Shown here piece after piece: positions 14,988 through 23,702 of a stretch of DNA of 33,009 bases. Below the pieces are notes generated by a model. That model was not told where the DNA came from. It saw nothing but the letters and a program-made list of their open reading frames with translations, and ran no database searches. The position numbers were made by a program, and so were the translations under genes. This DNA is from an uncultured Devosia sp. (GTDB lineage: Bacteria; Pseudomonadota; Alphaproteobacteria; Rhizobiales; Devosiaceae): the NCBI GenBank assembly GCA_934553185.1, contig CAKTFF010000002.1, positions 1 through 33,009 of the forward strand, in the 5' to 3' direction. The stretch's first letter is position 1. Each line of letters begins with the position of its first letter.

Positions 14988-16429
14988 TGCTGTCCTTCGG
15001 CCCATATCGGCCCGACATGGCGGAAACCAACCCAGGCGTGTCGCGCCGCGTCCTAAACGTGCACCCACGGCGGGACGGGTCGGGCATATCGTATCATCCC
15101 CGGGCATCGCTGGCGGTTCCTGCCACGGCCCAAGCTCTTCCCGGCCAAAGCCGGGGCTCTCTTGCCGTCGTCACTCAAGATGGCGCCTTCAAGGGGTTTT
15201 TCGGCACGAGCAATAAGCTCTACATGCTCAATTCCGACTTCAGCTTTACCGAGATCGGCACTGGCTACACTGTGCCGACCGGCGACAGCTGGGGCATGCT
15301 CCAATATGGGCCGCGTCTGCTGGCAACGAATGCCTTTAATGGTATGCTCACCTATAATGTCGAGCTTGGCGGGGCTGTGACGGCCGTTGTAGGTGCGCCC
15401 AAGGCGGTGTCGCTGTTCGCTGCGTTCGAATGCGTTTTTGCACTCGCCTGCGACGGGCAGAACCAGTTGATGCGCAATTCGGCGCCTGGCGATTACACGA
15501 ACTGGAAAACGCGCGGTGCCGGTGCGCAGGAATTTGCAGACGGCGAAGGCCTGATGGGAGGCGGACCGCTCAATGACGGCGTTGCCGGGGTCATCCAGAA
15601 AGCAGCCGTGTCCCTTCTGAGCGTAACCGGTGATCGACTGGTGTACCGCAAGGACAAGGTTGCTGAGGGCGTTGGGGCCGTAAACCGGGAGTGCATCGTT
15701 CAGGCGCCCGGTGCTTTGTATTTCTACGACACGAGCGGGTTTTACCGCCTTACGGCAGGCGGGCTTGAACCAATCGGCCAAGATAAGGTCAACCGGACGT
15801 TTGCAGCGGCCCTGGGGCAGATGGACGGACTGTCCGGGGCTTATGACCCGCTAAACCGGCAAGTGGTCTGGCGCTATGCTGCGGGCACTGTATCCGGGGC
15901 CGTGCTGCAGAACCTGATCGTTTACGACATCGGCACCGGTGAATTTGTCGAGGCCGAGGAAAGCACGGCCGACATTATGCGCATGTCGAGCCCAGCCTAT
16001 ACGCTGGAAGATATGAACGTCTTCGGCTCGCTCGATGCGCTGCCTTATTCGCTGGATAGCGCGGTGTGGAAGGGTGGTCGCCCCACACTCGCCGCACTCG
16101 ACGCTGATCGCAAATTCGGCTTCTTCAACGGGCCAAACCTTCCGGCTTCCATTGACACAGCAACGCTGACCGACACCTCATCCATGCTGGTTACATGGGC
16201 TATGCCGGTGACGGACGGCGAGGCATTTACCTTGGCGCTGACAGTGCGCGATCGGCTTTCCGATACGGGCGCGATGAAAGCGCCGGCCTCCATGCAGGCT
16301 TCGGGCCGGGTTCCACTGCGGGGTAGGGGCAAGGTGCTGACGCTGACCGCGCAGGCCCCGGCAGGCGATACGTGGACGTACCTACGGGGCGTCGATGATC
16401 TGGTGATTACCAAGGGCGGCAAACGATGA
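14987..16429 (+). CDS. Tail nozzle / packaged-DNA stabilisation-like protein
   Basis: A 480-aa beta-rich protein with repeated blade-like strands (YMLNSDFSFTEIGTGYTVPT, WGMLQYGPRLLATNAFNGML, ALYFYDTSGFYRLTAGGLEP). The length and position directly after the adaptor match nozzle or stabilisation proteins such as P22 gp10 and similar podovirus tail tubes. It closes the channel after packaging and links the adaptor to the needle or fibre. It overlaps the next gene by ATGA (16426-16429). Assignment is by position and fold pattern. Confidence 0.65.
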   Translation: MLSFGPYRPDMAETNPGVSRRVLNVHPRRDGSGISYHPRASLAVPATAQALPGQSRGSLAVVTQDGAFKGFFGTSNKLYMLNSDFSFTEIGTGYTVPTGDSWGMLQYGPRLLATNAFNGMLTYNVELGGAVTAVVGAPKAVSLFAAFECVFALACDGQNQLMRNSAPGDYTNWKTRGAGAQEFADGEGLMGGGPLNDGVAGVIQKAAVSLLSVTGDRLVYRKDKVAEGVGAVNRECIVQAPGALYFYDTSGFYRLTAGGLEPIGQDKVNRTFAAALGQMDGLSGAYDPLNRQVVWRYAAGTVSGAVLQNLIVYDIGTGEFVEAEESTADIMRMSSPAYTLEDMNVFGSLDALPYSLDSAVWKGGRPTLAALDADRKFGFFNGPNLPASIDTATLTDTSSMLVTWAMPVTDGEAFTLALTVRDRLSDTGAMKAPASMQASGRVPLRGRGKVLTLTAQAPAGDTWTYLRGVDDLVITKGGKR

Positions 16430-16755
16430 CCCTGTTCATGACGCAGTTCGGCGTTCCCGAGCCGACCCGGACCATTGCGGGCCTGGATGAAACGGTAATC
16501 CTGCCTGCGGGCATCAACAAGCAGCCGATCGCCAAGATCCACATCGCCAACGTGACGGGCAATGCTGTGACGTTCGATCTCAGCGTGTTGGATGATGCCG
16601 CCGTGTTCTATCTCGCGAAGGGCGACACGGTTCCGGCGAATGACTGGATCGAGCTACGCGACGAAGTTTTGGGCATCGGTGAAATCCTCCGCATTAAGGC
16701 GGGGACTGCCGGCGCCCTGCATGTGTCCGTACTGAGCGCGCTGACCGAGCGGTAA
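16426..16755 (+). CDS. Small beta-rich tail or decoration protein
   Basis: A 109-aa protein with alternating hydrophobic strands (TVILPAGINKQPIAKIHIAN, EVLGIGEILRIKAGTAGALH). This type is often seen as small tail or decoration subunits next to nozzle genes. It overlaps the previous gene by ATGA and the next by TAATG. Exact role unknown. Confidence 0.6.
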   Translation: MTLFMTQFGVPEPTRTIAGLDETVILPAGINKQPIAKIHIANVTGNAVTFDLSVLDDAAVFYLAKGDTVPANDWIELRDEVLGIGEILRIKAGTAGALHVSVLSALTER

Positions 16756-17147
16756 TGCTCACTTTTGTGCCTGCGGACCGGCTGCCTTGGCAGGGCATGT
16801 TCGACGTTTTGCGTCCCGCAATTGCGGCGGGCAATCAGTCCGAAGCTGACGTGAAGAGCAAGCTGCAATCGGGCGAATATGCTGCGTTCCGGGCCAGCGA
16901 TGAAGCGGACGGTTGGCTGATCTCCGCGACGGGCAATGGAACATTCTACCTGGTCTATGCCGCCGGCCGATCACTGACTGGACCCGAAGCCTTTCGGCGC
17001 ATGATCCGCGATCTAGAGACAATCGCCAAGCAGCAGGGTTGCACCAGCATGCGCATCGAAGGTCGTCGCGGCTGGGAACGAGTGCTCCCCGACTATTCCG
17101 TTACTGACCGCTCCGGCGGCGTTTCTACACTTGTGAAGGTGATCTAA
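16755..17147 (+). CDS. GNAT-like small virion protein (T7 gp13-like position)
   Basis: A 130-aa protein with a GNAT-like layout. The middle reads ATGNGTFYLVYAAGRSLTGP, then a helix (EAFRRMIRDLETIAKQQGC), and the C-terminal strand has the phage-typical MRIEGRRGWERVLPDYSVTD. In T7 the equivalent gene (13) follows the tail tube genes and precedes internal virion proteins, the same order as here. Enzymatic acetyltransfer is doubtful and a structural or assembly role is more likely. TAATG coupling on both sides. Confidence 0.6.
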   Translation: MLTFVPADRLPWQGMFDVLRPAIAAGNQSEADVKSKLQSGEYAAFRASDEADGWLISATGNGTFYLVYAAGRSLTGPEAFRRMIRDLETIAKQQGCTSMRIEGRRGWERVLPDYSVTDRSGGVSTLVKVI

Positions 17148-18133
17148 TGGCCAAGGGTGACACACCAGGATCAAGAGCAGTGAGCGGCCTTGGTGCCAAT
17201 CTTGCTCAATCGCTGAACAACTCGTTTGAGGATGGCCCGAAGGTCTTTGGTCAAAGCCTCTATGCAGGGCTAGGCGGGCGCACCGATCGTGGCTTGGACA
17301 TGATCACGCATACCGCAAACGACAACCGTGGCGGGCTGCAAGGCGCCTACAACTGGAATACTGGCTTGGTCAATTCCGGCGGGCTCACCAAGCCCATGAA
17401 AGACAATATCGGCGCGCTGGGCAGCGTCGGCAACAATTACGGCAACCTCTATACGCAGGCGGGCGGGAAATCGCTGACTGAACAGCAACTGATGGGCGTG
17501 GCGCAGGGCAAGCAGTTTGGGCAGGCGGCGCCGGGTTATGCGCAGGTGCGACAGAACGCGCTTGACGATGCCCTGAGCGGCGTGGGGACGGCTTTCACTG
17601 CCAATGGGCGCTTTGGTTCTTCCGTGATGGGTGATGCCGCTGGACAAGCTGCCACCGGCGTTCTGTCGAACCTCGACTACCAAAATTATCAGAACGACAT
17701 CGGCCGCCAGGAGCGGGCGCTTGCAGCGATTGAGGGACAGCGGCAAGAAGGCTTTGTGAACCAGATGGGCGCATTGGCCGGGCAGAGTGGTGCATTGCAA
17801 AACCAGTTCCAGATGGGTCAGCAGGGCATCGCCAACGCGGGTGCGGCCGCAGCAGCGGCTCCGGGGCTGTTCCAAGCGACCCTTGCGCCCGGTCAGGCGA
17901 TCATGCAGGCCGGGCAGGTGCAGGATGCCGCAAACCAGGCGCAATTGCTTGCCGAGGCCGATCTGTTCGACCGCACTGAAAATGCGGGGTTCAACCACGC
18001 GGCTCAGTATCTGGGAGCGCTCAACGCGCTGAATGGGCAGCCTGGGACGCAGCAGCAAACGCCGTGGTGGCAGCAGGCTTTGGGCTTCGGTGCGAACCTT
18101 GCCAGTAACTTCGTCAAGCCAAGGGGCTTCTAA
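17147..18133 (+). CDS. Internal virion / DNA ejection protein (first of three)
   Basis: A 328-aa protein rich in Gly, Ala and Gln. It contains LMGVAQGKQFGQAAPGYAQV and a central Ala/Gly region with AGAAAAAAPGLFQATLAPGQ, then a helical C-terminal part with ending NFVKPRGF. Such composition is typical of ejection proteins that insert into or cross the host envelope. It is followed without a gap by the second such gene (stop TAA 18131-18133, ATG 18134). The order after a GNAT-like gene matches T7 gp14. Confidence 0.65.
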   Translation: MAKGDTPGSRAVSGLGANLAQSLNNSFEDGPKVFGQSLYAGLGGRTDRGLDMITHTANDNRGGLQGAYNWNTGLVNSGGLTKPMKDNIGALGSVGNNYGNLYTQAGGKSLTEQQLMGVAQGKQFGQAAPGYAQVRQNALDDALSGVGTAFTANGRFGSSVMGDAAGQAATGVLSNLDYQNYQNDIGRQERALAAIEGQRQEGFVNQMGALAGQSGALQNQFQMGQQGIANAGAAAAAAPGLFQATLAPGQAIMQAGQVQDAANQAQLLAEADLFDRTENAGFNHAAQYLGALNALNGQPGTQQQTPWWQQALGFGANLASNFVKPRGF

Positions 18134-19141
18134 ATGGCAGGCAATTGGTGGGATGATCCCAAGATCCGGCAGTTCGGTGCTGATGCCCTCTCCGACCTAG
18201 GCTATGGCCTGGTCAACGGTCAGGGCTTCGGCGGCGTGTTGCAATCCGCAACCAACCGAACGGCCGAGCTGCAGCCCTATCGCGATGCTCAGGCAGAACA
18301 ACGGGCCGCCGCAACTAAGACGCAGGACAGCATCAATCAAACCGTGGAATGGCTCAAGCAGCAGGGCATGAACGACCTTGTTGCTGGTGTCGAAAGCGGC
18401 GGGCTCGACGTGGGGAATGCCTGGAACACGGCGCTGCAGCGCTTGCAGCCTAAGGAACCAAATCTCACCGCAGATATGCAGAACTTCCAGTTCGCGCAGG
18501 CAAACCCCGAATTTGCCGCTTTCATCGGTGGTTCGGGTGAAGCGCCCCAGATCGTGGAAACCTACGATCCGCAGACGGGACAGCCAGTCAAGGGTTACAT
18601 GCAAGGCGGCACATTTGTCCCCGTGGGTGGGCCAAAAGCACCAGCAGCCCGCGACAACCCGATGAACGCGACCATCCAGCAGGCGATCATTGCAGCAGAC
18701 GAAACGGCAGCATCAAGCGAGCAGTCGATTGCCAGCCTCGATCGTGCGCTGCAGCTTAGCCAGGCCGCCTATGAAGGCCCGTTTTCCAAGCAGCGCGCTG
18801 GTGCATTGGCCTTGTTCGGAGACCAAGGCGCACAGGCAACGCTTGAGCTAGATAACCTTGTAATGACGAACGCGCTTGAAAGCCTCAAAGCTACGTTCGG
18901 CGGCGCACCGACAGAAGGTGAGCGTCAGATCCTGCTGGACATCCAAGGTTCGGTTGATCAGCCCAAACCGGTGCGCGAAGCCATCTATAAGCGCGCTCAG
19001 GCAGCTGCTCAGCGACGGATTTCCCTTAACCGGCAGAAGGCCGATGCGATGCGGTCCGGCGAATATTTCGACGCAGGCTATGGGCAAATGCCGGCAGCCA
19101 ACACCACGTCCGGCGGGCTTTCATGGAGCATTGAACCGTAA
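18134..19141 (+). CDS. Internal virion / DNA ejection protein (second of three)
   Basis: A 335-aa protein beginning MAGNWWDDPKIRQFGADALS. It has a long helical middle (SSEQSIASLDRALQLSQAAY) and a C-terminal stretch (EGPFSKQRAGALALFG, LKATFGGAPTEGERQILLDI) that recurs in ejection-type proteins of other phages. Its position corresponds to T7 gp15. TAATG overlaps the third gene (19139-19143). Probably part of the ejected trans-envelope channel. Confidence 0.65.
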   Translation: MAGNWWDDPKIRQFGADALSDLGYGLVNGQGFGGVLQSATNRTAELQPYRDAQAEQRAAATKTQDSINQTVEWLKQQGMNDLVAGVESGGLDVGNAWNTALQRLQPKEPNLTADMQNFQFAQANPEFAAFIGGSGEAPQIVETYDPQTGQPVKGYMQGGTFVPVGGPKAPAARDNPMNATIQQAIIAADETAASSEQSIASLDRALQLSQAAYEGPFSKQRAGALALFGDQGAQATLELDNLVMTNALESLKATFGGAPTEGERQILLDIQGSVDQPKPVREAIYKRAQAAAQRRISLNRQKADAMRSGEYFDAGYGQMPAANTTSGGLSWSIEP

Positions 19142-20820
19142 TGGCAACGCTCAACATCGGCGGCAAGAAGGTCAAGGTTGGAGACGAGTTTCTCCGCATG
19201 ACGCCGGAACAGCAGAACGCGGCTGTGGAGGAAATTGCTGCGAAGATTGGGGTGGGTGCGCCCTCACCTTCAGCGCCCCTTGCCAGCAATAGTGCACCCC
19301 CAGTTGGCTTCAAGCCGGGCACACGCGAGTATGCAAATTGGGCAGCGCAACAAGCTCGTGCAGGCGCGTCCTTGCCACAAGTGAGCGACCCCAAGTTCAC
19401 TAAGACACAAAGCTCAATCCTTGATCCCTTCGTTCAGGGCACGACGTTTGGCTTTGCCGATGAGCTGCGGGGTGCGGTGCGGGGAGGAATTGCTGCAGCG
19501 CAGGGCGGGGACTTTGGCAGTACATACAACCAAGTGGTTGACGAAAGCCGAAATGCCCTGAACCGAGAGCGTGACGTAAATCCGATTGGCTCCGTGGCCG
19601 CTGAAATTGCCGGGGCAATCCCTTCAGGTATTGTGGCGGGTGGTCAGTTGGCCGGTCGTGGTGCTAACCTGCTTCAACGCGCTGTTTCTACGGGGGCTGT
19701 GGGCGGCGCTCAAGGCACTGTTTATGGGTTTGGCGCGGGTGAGGGCAGCGTAAGCGACCGAGTGGCAAATGCTCTTGGCAGCGGGGGTGTTGGTGCCACA
19801 ATCGGTACGGCCATACCATTTGTTGGTAATGCTGTCGGCAAGGCCGTACAACGAGGGCAGCAAGCATCTGTGCTAAACGCAGCCGCGAAATCTGCTCCGG
19901 CAGCAAGCGAACTCCGAACGGCTGCATCTCAAGCCTTTGAGCAGGCTACAGGCGGAACGCCCATCGCCGTCTCAGATAATGCCTTTTTCCGGTTCCTTGG
20001 TGGCGTTAAGGGAACTGCAGACAAGCTCCGCATCAACACCAATTTGGATCAAAAGTCCGTCGGGCTGCTCGACATGATGATGCAAACCGCAGACGATCTA
20101 TCTCGTGGCAACGGGACGGTAGTGGACCTAAAAGATCTGCACATCATCCGCCAGGCAGCGCAAAAGGTGGCTATCAGTTCTGAGGGGCGCGATGCGGCAT
20201 TTGCCAATGAGGTAATCCGCAAATTTGACGACTTTGTCCAGACGCTAAAGCCCGGCGACATTCTGGGCGGAAGCGACCCCAAGGATGCGGCGAACGCATT
20301 GATCCGGGGCATAAGCGGATGGTCACGAGCCAGCAAAGTTGGAATGGTCGAGGAGGCTATTCGAATTGGTCAGATGGCGGCGTCAGGTCCTGAAAAAGGC
20401 GTCAGGAACGCTCTTCGCGCTTTGGCACGTAACCCCGAAACTTGGCGCAGGTTCTCGGCGGCCGAAAAGCAAGCAATCATGGACGTGGTTGACGGCACAA
20501 AGACATCCAACCTACTGAAACTCCTTGGAACGTTTGGGTTCGGCGGCAACACAGCAACTAACGGCATCGGTGGTGCTGCGGGCATGTTCCTTGGTAACAC
20601 TGTTGCCCCAGGGGTCGGCATGGTAGCCGGTCCGGCTATTGGAGCGCTAGCCAAAGTTGGCAGTGAGCGGCTTACCGGAAATCTCGCCAATCGCGCATTA
20701 GGTGCCGTAGCCACGGAAGGGCTGCAAATCGTTCCACCTCTCGACCCCAACTCGGCAACTGCTCTTGAACAACTGCTGAGACGCGGACTGCCTGGCGTAA
20801 ATGCTATGACTGCCCGCTAG
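19141..20820 (+). CDS. Large internal virion / ejection protein (third of three)
   Basis: A 559-aa protein. The N-terminal part (MATLNIGGKKVKVGDEFLRM) has a short motif found at the start of other phage structural proteins. Residues about 95-250 are Gly/Ala/Val-rich with amphipathic or membrane-active stretches (IAGAIPSGIVAGGQLAGRGA, GTAIPFVGNAVGKAVQRGQQ), and another such stretch lies near 455-510. A helical charged region is between them. This suits an ejected protein that crosses membranes. The 3' end overlaps a minus-strand gene by 4 bases (20817-20820). No lytic domain is seen here; the SleB-type domain is in the next + gene. Confidence 0.65.
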   Translation: MATLNIGGKKVKVGDEFLRMTPEQQNAAVEEIAAKIGVGAPSPSAPLASNSAPPVGFKPGTREYANWAAQQARAGASLPQVSDPKFTKTQSSILDPFVQGTTFGFADELRGAVRGGIAAAQGGDFGSTYNQVVDESRNALNRERDVNPIGSVAAEIAGAIPSGIVAGGQLAGRGANLLQRAVSTGAVGGAQGTVYGFGAGEGSVSDRVANALGSGGVGATIGTAIPFVGNAVGKAVQRGQQASVLNAAAKSAPAASELRTAASQAFEQATGGTPIAVSDNAFFRFLGGVKGTADKLRINTNLDQKSVGLLDMMMQTADDLSRGNGTVVDLKDLHIIRQAAQKVAISSEGRDAAFANEVIRKFDDFVQTLKPGDILGGSDPKDAANALIRGISGWSRASKVGMVEEAIRIGQMAASGPEKGVRNALRALARNPETWRRFSAAEKQAIMDVVDGTKTSNLLKLLGTFGFGGNTATNGIGGAAGMFLGNTVAPGVGMVAGPAIGALAKVGSERLTGNLANRALGAVATEGLQIVPPLDPNSATALEQLLRRGLPGVNAMTAR

Positions 20821-21089
20821 TCTAGTTTTGTCAGAAAGAATGCTGGGAAGCGCAGCAGAAGTGCCCATGCCAAGAGCATGGAAGGCCCAACCACTCCCCA
20901 GAGTTTCCAACTGAATAGCTCCCCGGCGGCCCAAACTTGCCCCACCACCAATAGTGCCGCCACACCTACGTACAGAGAGTAGGTGCGATTACTCGCGCCT
21001 CTTCCCCAGATGTGCTCCCCAGGATCGGGAATTTTCTGCAATCTCCGGAACTCGCCGGGCTCAAGATCAATATCGGGCATAGGAGCCAT
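20817..21089 (-). CDS. Minus-strand two-span membrane protein inside the late operon
   Basis: A 90-aa protein with two hydrophobic segments (about 39-59: LYVGVAALLVVGQVWAAGEL; about 63-84: LWGVVGPSMLLAWALLLRFP) after a soluble acidic N-terminus. It exactly fills a 274-base gap in the + strand operon, overlapping the 3' end of the previous gene by 4 bases and starting 5 bases from the divergent next start. No clear ribosome-binding site is visible, so the exact start (21089 or 21080) is uncertain. An antisense single gene in a structural operon is typical of a moron, for example superinfection exclusion; that role is inference. Confidence 0.55.
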   Translation of the reverse strand: MAPMPDIDLEPGEFRRLQKIPDPGEHIWGRGASNRTYSLYVGVAALLVVGQVWAAGELFSWKLWGVVGPSMLLAWALLLRFPAFFLTKLD

Positions 21090-21094
21090 ATAGC

Positions 21095-22774
21095 ATGGCC
21101 GATGACGTTCTTAAAACCCTGATCGCAGAGGCATACGCCGAAGGACCTGAGGGCATGCGCAGGGTGGCGGAAACGATCCTGAACCGGGCAGCCCTACGTG
21201 GCCTCACCCCGGAGCAGGTGGTGCGAGAGCGCAAGCAATATACCGGGCTGCGCAAACCTGGGCCAGAAGCTCGAAAGGCTTGGTCTGACCCGCAGGCCCT
21301 TGCTGCTGCACAAGCCGCTTGGGAACTCGCTCAGCAGCCCGGAGACCCCACGGGTGGGGCTGATCACTATTACGCCCCAGGCACGATCAGCAAGCCCTTC
21401 TGGGCTAACTCGATGACTTCCAAAGGCAACTATGGCGGTCATGCGTTCTTCGCGTCGGCTCCGATCCCGCCAATGGACGTGCCGAACGCCGTTGGCACTG
21501 CTCTCGACGTTGTTCCGCCGCCACCCGCACCCGCACCGATCTTGCCCTCGATGAACATCGCCGCAATGCGGACCCCTATGCCCTTGCCGCCATCCGCCAA
21601 GCTGACAGATCCGGGCGTGATGCAGCAAGTGTTCGACACTCCTGCGCCACAGCGGCCGGAGCTTTCTTCGGCTCTCGACCGGTTCATCGCCAAGCAACAG
21701 GAGACGCCTGTCGCGCCGATCCCGGCGTCTGTCGAGGACAGGGTGACTGCCCGTAACAAGGTAGTTGCTGCACCTATTCCGCCACGCCCGCCGATGATGC
21801 CGATCGGGGCGCCGCAATCGTATGCCGGTCAGGATCGTTCCGCGCCTCCGCGTGTGCCGCCAATGCCGATGACGGCAACGCAGAGCTATGCTGCGCAGGA
21901 TCGTGTCGTACCGCGTCCTTCTGTTTCCCGGCTGGTTCCTCCGATGCCTCAGGGCGTTCCACAGTCGTATGCGGGGCAAGACCGAGCACCAGCCCCAATT
22001 GCCCGCCCTGTGCCGCCTATGCCTATGTCTGTAGCGTCGAGCTACGCCGGGCAGGAGCGATATACACCCCCGCCTGTTCCAACACCGGCTAGACTGCCGC
22101 CCGTCGCTCCGCCGGCGGCTCCTGTTGCTCCGCCGATCGCGCCTGCAACGCCCAATATGGCCGCTATGGCATCGCTTTACGCGCAAGGTGGCCCAACCCG
22201 GCCCATGGCGCCAATGAACGATCGCCTCGCGCCAAGCTTGCCCGGTCTGCCTGAAAACTACGGCAGCATCACACCGGCGCGGGTTGCGCAGATCGGCACC
22301 GACATCGGCGGAGCACTCACGCCGCCGGTTCGTCCGCCAGCGCCCCCGACACAATTTGCTCAGATCCCTCCAATGCCGATGGCGCGGCCGGTGGGCGTTG
22401 GAACCCAACTGAGCGTCACACCGCCGCCCGTTCCCCCAGCGCCGCAGCTGCAGCCCGCGATTGCTGCACCGGCTGCGCCCCGTCCGCCTATGCCGATCAC
22501 ACCCATGCCGACCAGTCGTCCGCCACTAGAGGTCTTGGTGGATGGCTCAAACACCATTCGTCCGTTCTCACCCGCCCCACCGCGTCCGCAGACGTTCCGA
22601 GGCACATCGAACGCTAACCGCACCTATCAGGTCGGCCAAATCTATCGCGGCGCTGGCAACCGGTCCTTGCGGGCGAACGAGGACGGTAGTTTCACAGACA
22701 TCAACAGCGGGGCTGTTTCGCGGGGTTCATCGCAAGGCCCGCGCAAGCTGATCCCACGACACAGCCGGAGATAA
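21095..22774 (+). CDS. SleB-type cell-wall hydrolase fused to a long proline-rich repeat region
   Basis: A 559-aa protein. Residues 1-121 match the SleB/CwlJ hydrolase pattern: LIAEAYAEGPEGMRRVAETI and LNRAALRG, then QYTGLRKPG, ADHYYAP (90-95) and GGHAFFAS (114-121). Such domains cut peptidoglycan, here probably during genome entry as a virion-associated lysin. Residues 122-500 are Pro/Ala/Met-rich and likely disordered, with four SYAGQDR-like units. The last 55 residues contain TYQVGQIYRGAGNRSLRAN. The AGGAG ribosome-binding site (21081-21085) lies inside the start of the minus-strand gene. It sits between ejection proteins and the tail fibre. Confidence 0.75.
   Translation: MADDVLKTLIAEAYAEGPEGMRRVAETILNRAALRGLTPEQVVRERKQYTGLRKPGPEARKAWSDPQALAAAQAAWELAQQPGDPTGGADHYYAPGTISKPFWANSMTSKGNYGGHAFFASAPIPPMDVPNAVGTALDVVPPPPAPAPILPSMNIAAMRTPMPLPPSAKLTDPGVMQQVFDTPAPQRPELSSALDRFIAKQQETPVAPIPASVEDRVTARNKVVAAPIPPRPPMMPIGAPQSYAGQDRSAPPRVPPMPMTATQSYAAQDRVVPRPSVSRLVPPMPQGVPQSYAGQDRAPAPIARPVPPMPMSVASSYAGQERYTPPPVPTPARLPPVAPPAAPVAPPIAPATPNMAAMASLYAQGGPTRPMAPMNDRLAPSLPGLPENYGSITPARVAQIGTDIGGALTPPVRPPAPPTQFAQIPPMPMARPVGVGTQLSVTPPPVPPAPQLQPAIAAPAAPRPPMPITPMPTSRPPLEVLVDGSNTIRPFSPAPPRPQTFRGTSNANRTYQVGQIYRGAGNRSLRANEDGSFTDINSGAVSRGSSQGPRKLIPRHSRR
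21818..22060 (+). repeat. Degenerate protein repeat (SYAGQDR units) within the hydrolase gene
   Basis: Four units, SYAGQDR, SYAAQDR, SYAGQDR and SYAGQER, start at residues 242, 264, 291 and 316, separated by Pro/Met-rich spacers such as PPMPM. A fifth degenerate copy is LYAQGG near 361. Unit spacing is 22 to 27 residues. The DNA copies differ at many positions, so the repeat is old or under selection at protein level. Confidence 0.75.
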
Positions 22775-22777
22775 CCC

Positions 22778-23677
22778 ATGGCGAAAAACGACGTAGCAAG
22801 TTGGTCCACGATAGCCAACGATAACACCGATATTGCCGGGACCAACATCGCTGAAGGTTGCCCGCCGGGCGGCATCAATAATGCGATCCGTACCCTAATG
22901 GCCCAGATTAAGGCCGGTATAGGCGTCACCTTCGGCGGTACGGCAACAGCGAACACATGGACCGCAACGCAGACGTTTAGGGGAACTTCTCAGGCAATTA
23001 TCTTGCGTCCACCAGGGCCGGCAGACCTAAGTATTATTCGGTTTCAAGACGATACGGGAGCGCCGGTCGGCTATTTCGGCCTCGATAGTCGAAACCCTAA
23101 CAATCTCACCTTTCGACGCAATACCCCAGGCAACATCGACATCTATTCGGGGCCGGACGGAACCGTTCAAGTCACTGCTGAGAGGATCAACGTGCCTGAC
23201 ACTTACTGGGGCACATTCAGCCCAACGGGGCAAACCGCTGGGAAGTATCTCTACACCGGCGGCGGTATTGCGAACCTTCGCTCCTCGACTTCGGTGGCAA
23301 CCAGTGCAACGCACCAGCAGTTTGCAAACCCGAATGGTTATGTCGGATCTGTCACGACCAATGGCAGCACGACATCGTTCAACACCAGCTCGGACGAAAG
23401 GCTGAAGCGTAATTTTGTCGATTTCGACGCTGGCCTAATCCTTGATGCGATTGATATCTATCAGTACGAATGGCGGGCAGGCGGCACCGTTGGCTACGGA
23501 CCAAAGGCTCAAGAGCTGTACACCGTGTTCCCGGATGCCGTTTCGCCAGGTTCCGAGGGCGATAACCCCGGCGATGAGACGTTCTTCCCTTGGGGCTATG
23601 ACGCCTCCAAGCTTGTGCCTCTCCTTATCCGCGAAGTGCAGGCTCTGCGCGCTCGCGTCGCTGCCCTAGAGCCCTAA
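22778..23677 (+). CDS. Tail fibre/spike with C-terminal Peptidase_S74 intramolecular chaperone
   Basis: A 299-aa protein. The N-terminal 45 residues (SWSTIANDNTDIAGTNIAEG) resemble tail-fibre attachment segments. A beta-rich middle follows. The C-terminus is a clear S74 chaperone: NTSSDERLKRN with the Ser205-Lys210 dyad expected to self-cleave before Asp206, then a Gly-Tyr strand, AQELYTVFPDAV, and a terminal coiled-coil (REVQALRARVAALEP). S74 domains assist trimer assembly and are released by autoproteolysis. It is short for a fibre, so it may be a tip protein. Three bases separate it from the previous stop. Confidence 0.85.
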   Translation: MAKNDVASWSTIANDNTDIAGTNIAEGCPPGGINNAIRTLMAQIKAGIGVTFGGTATANTWTATQTFRGTSQAIILRPPGPADLSIIRFQDDTGAPVGYFGLDSRNPNNLTFRRNTPGNIDIYSGPDGTVQVTAERINVPDTYWGTFSPTGQTAGKYLYTGGGIANLRSSTSVATSATHQQFANPNGYVGSVTTNGSTTSFNTSSDERLKRNFVDFDAGLILDAIDIYQYEWRAGGTVGYGPKAQELYTVFPDAVSPGSEGDNPGDETFFPWGYDASKLVPLLIREVQALRARVAALEP

Positions 23678-23702
23678 TCCCTCACAACAACAGAGGTCCA
23701 TC

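Noticed and set aside
21194..22408. 404-codon minus-strand frame opposite the SleB/proline-rich gene
   Set aside because: Very Arg-rich shadow of the proline-rich coding strand; the + strand has a clear hydrolase domain.
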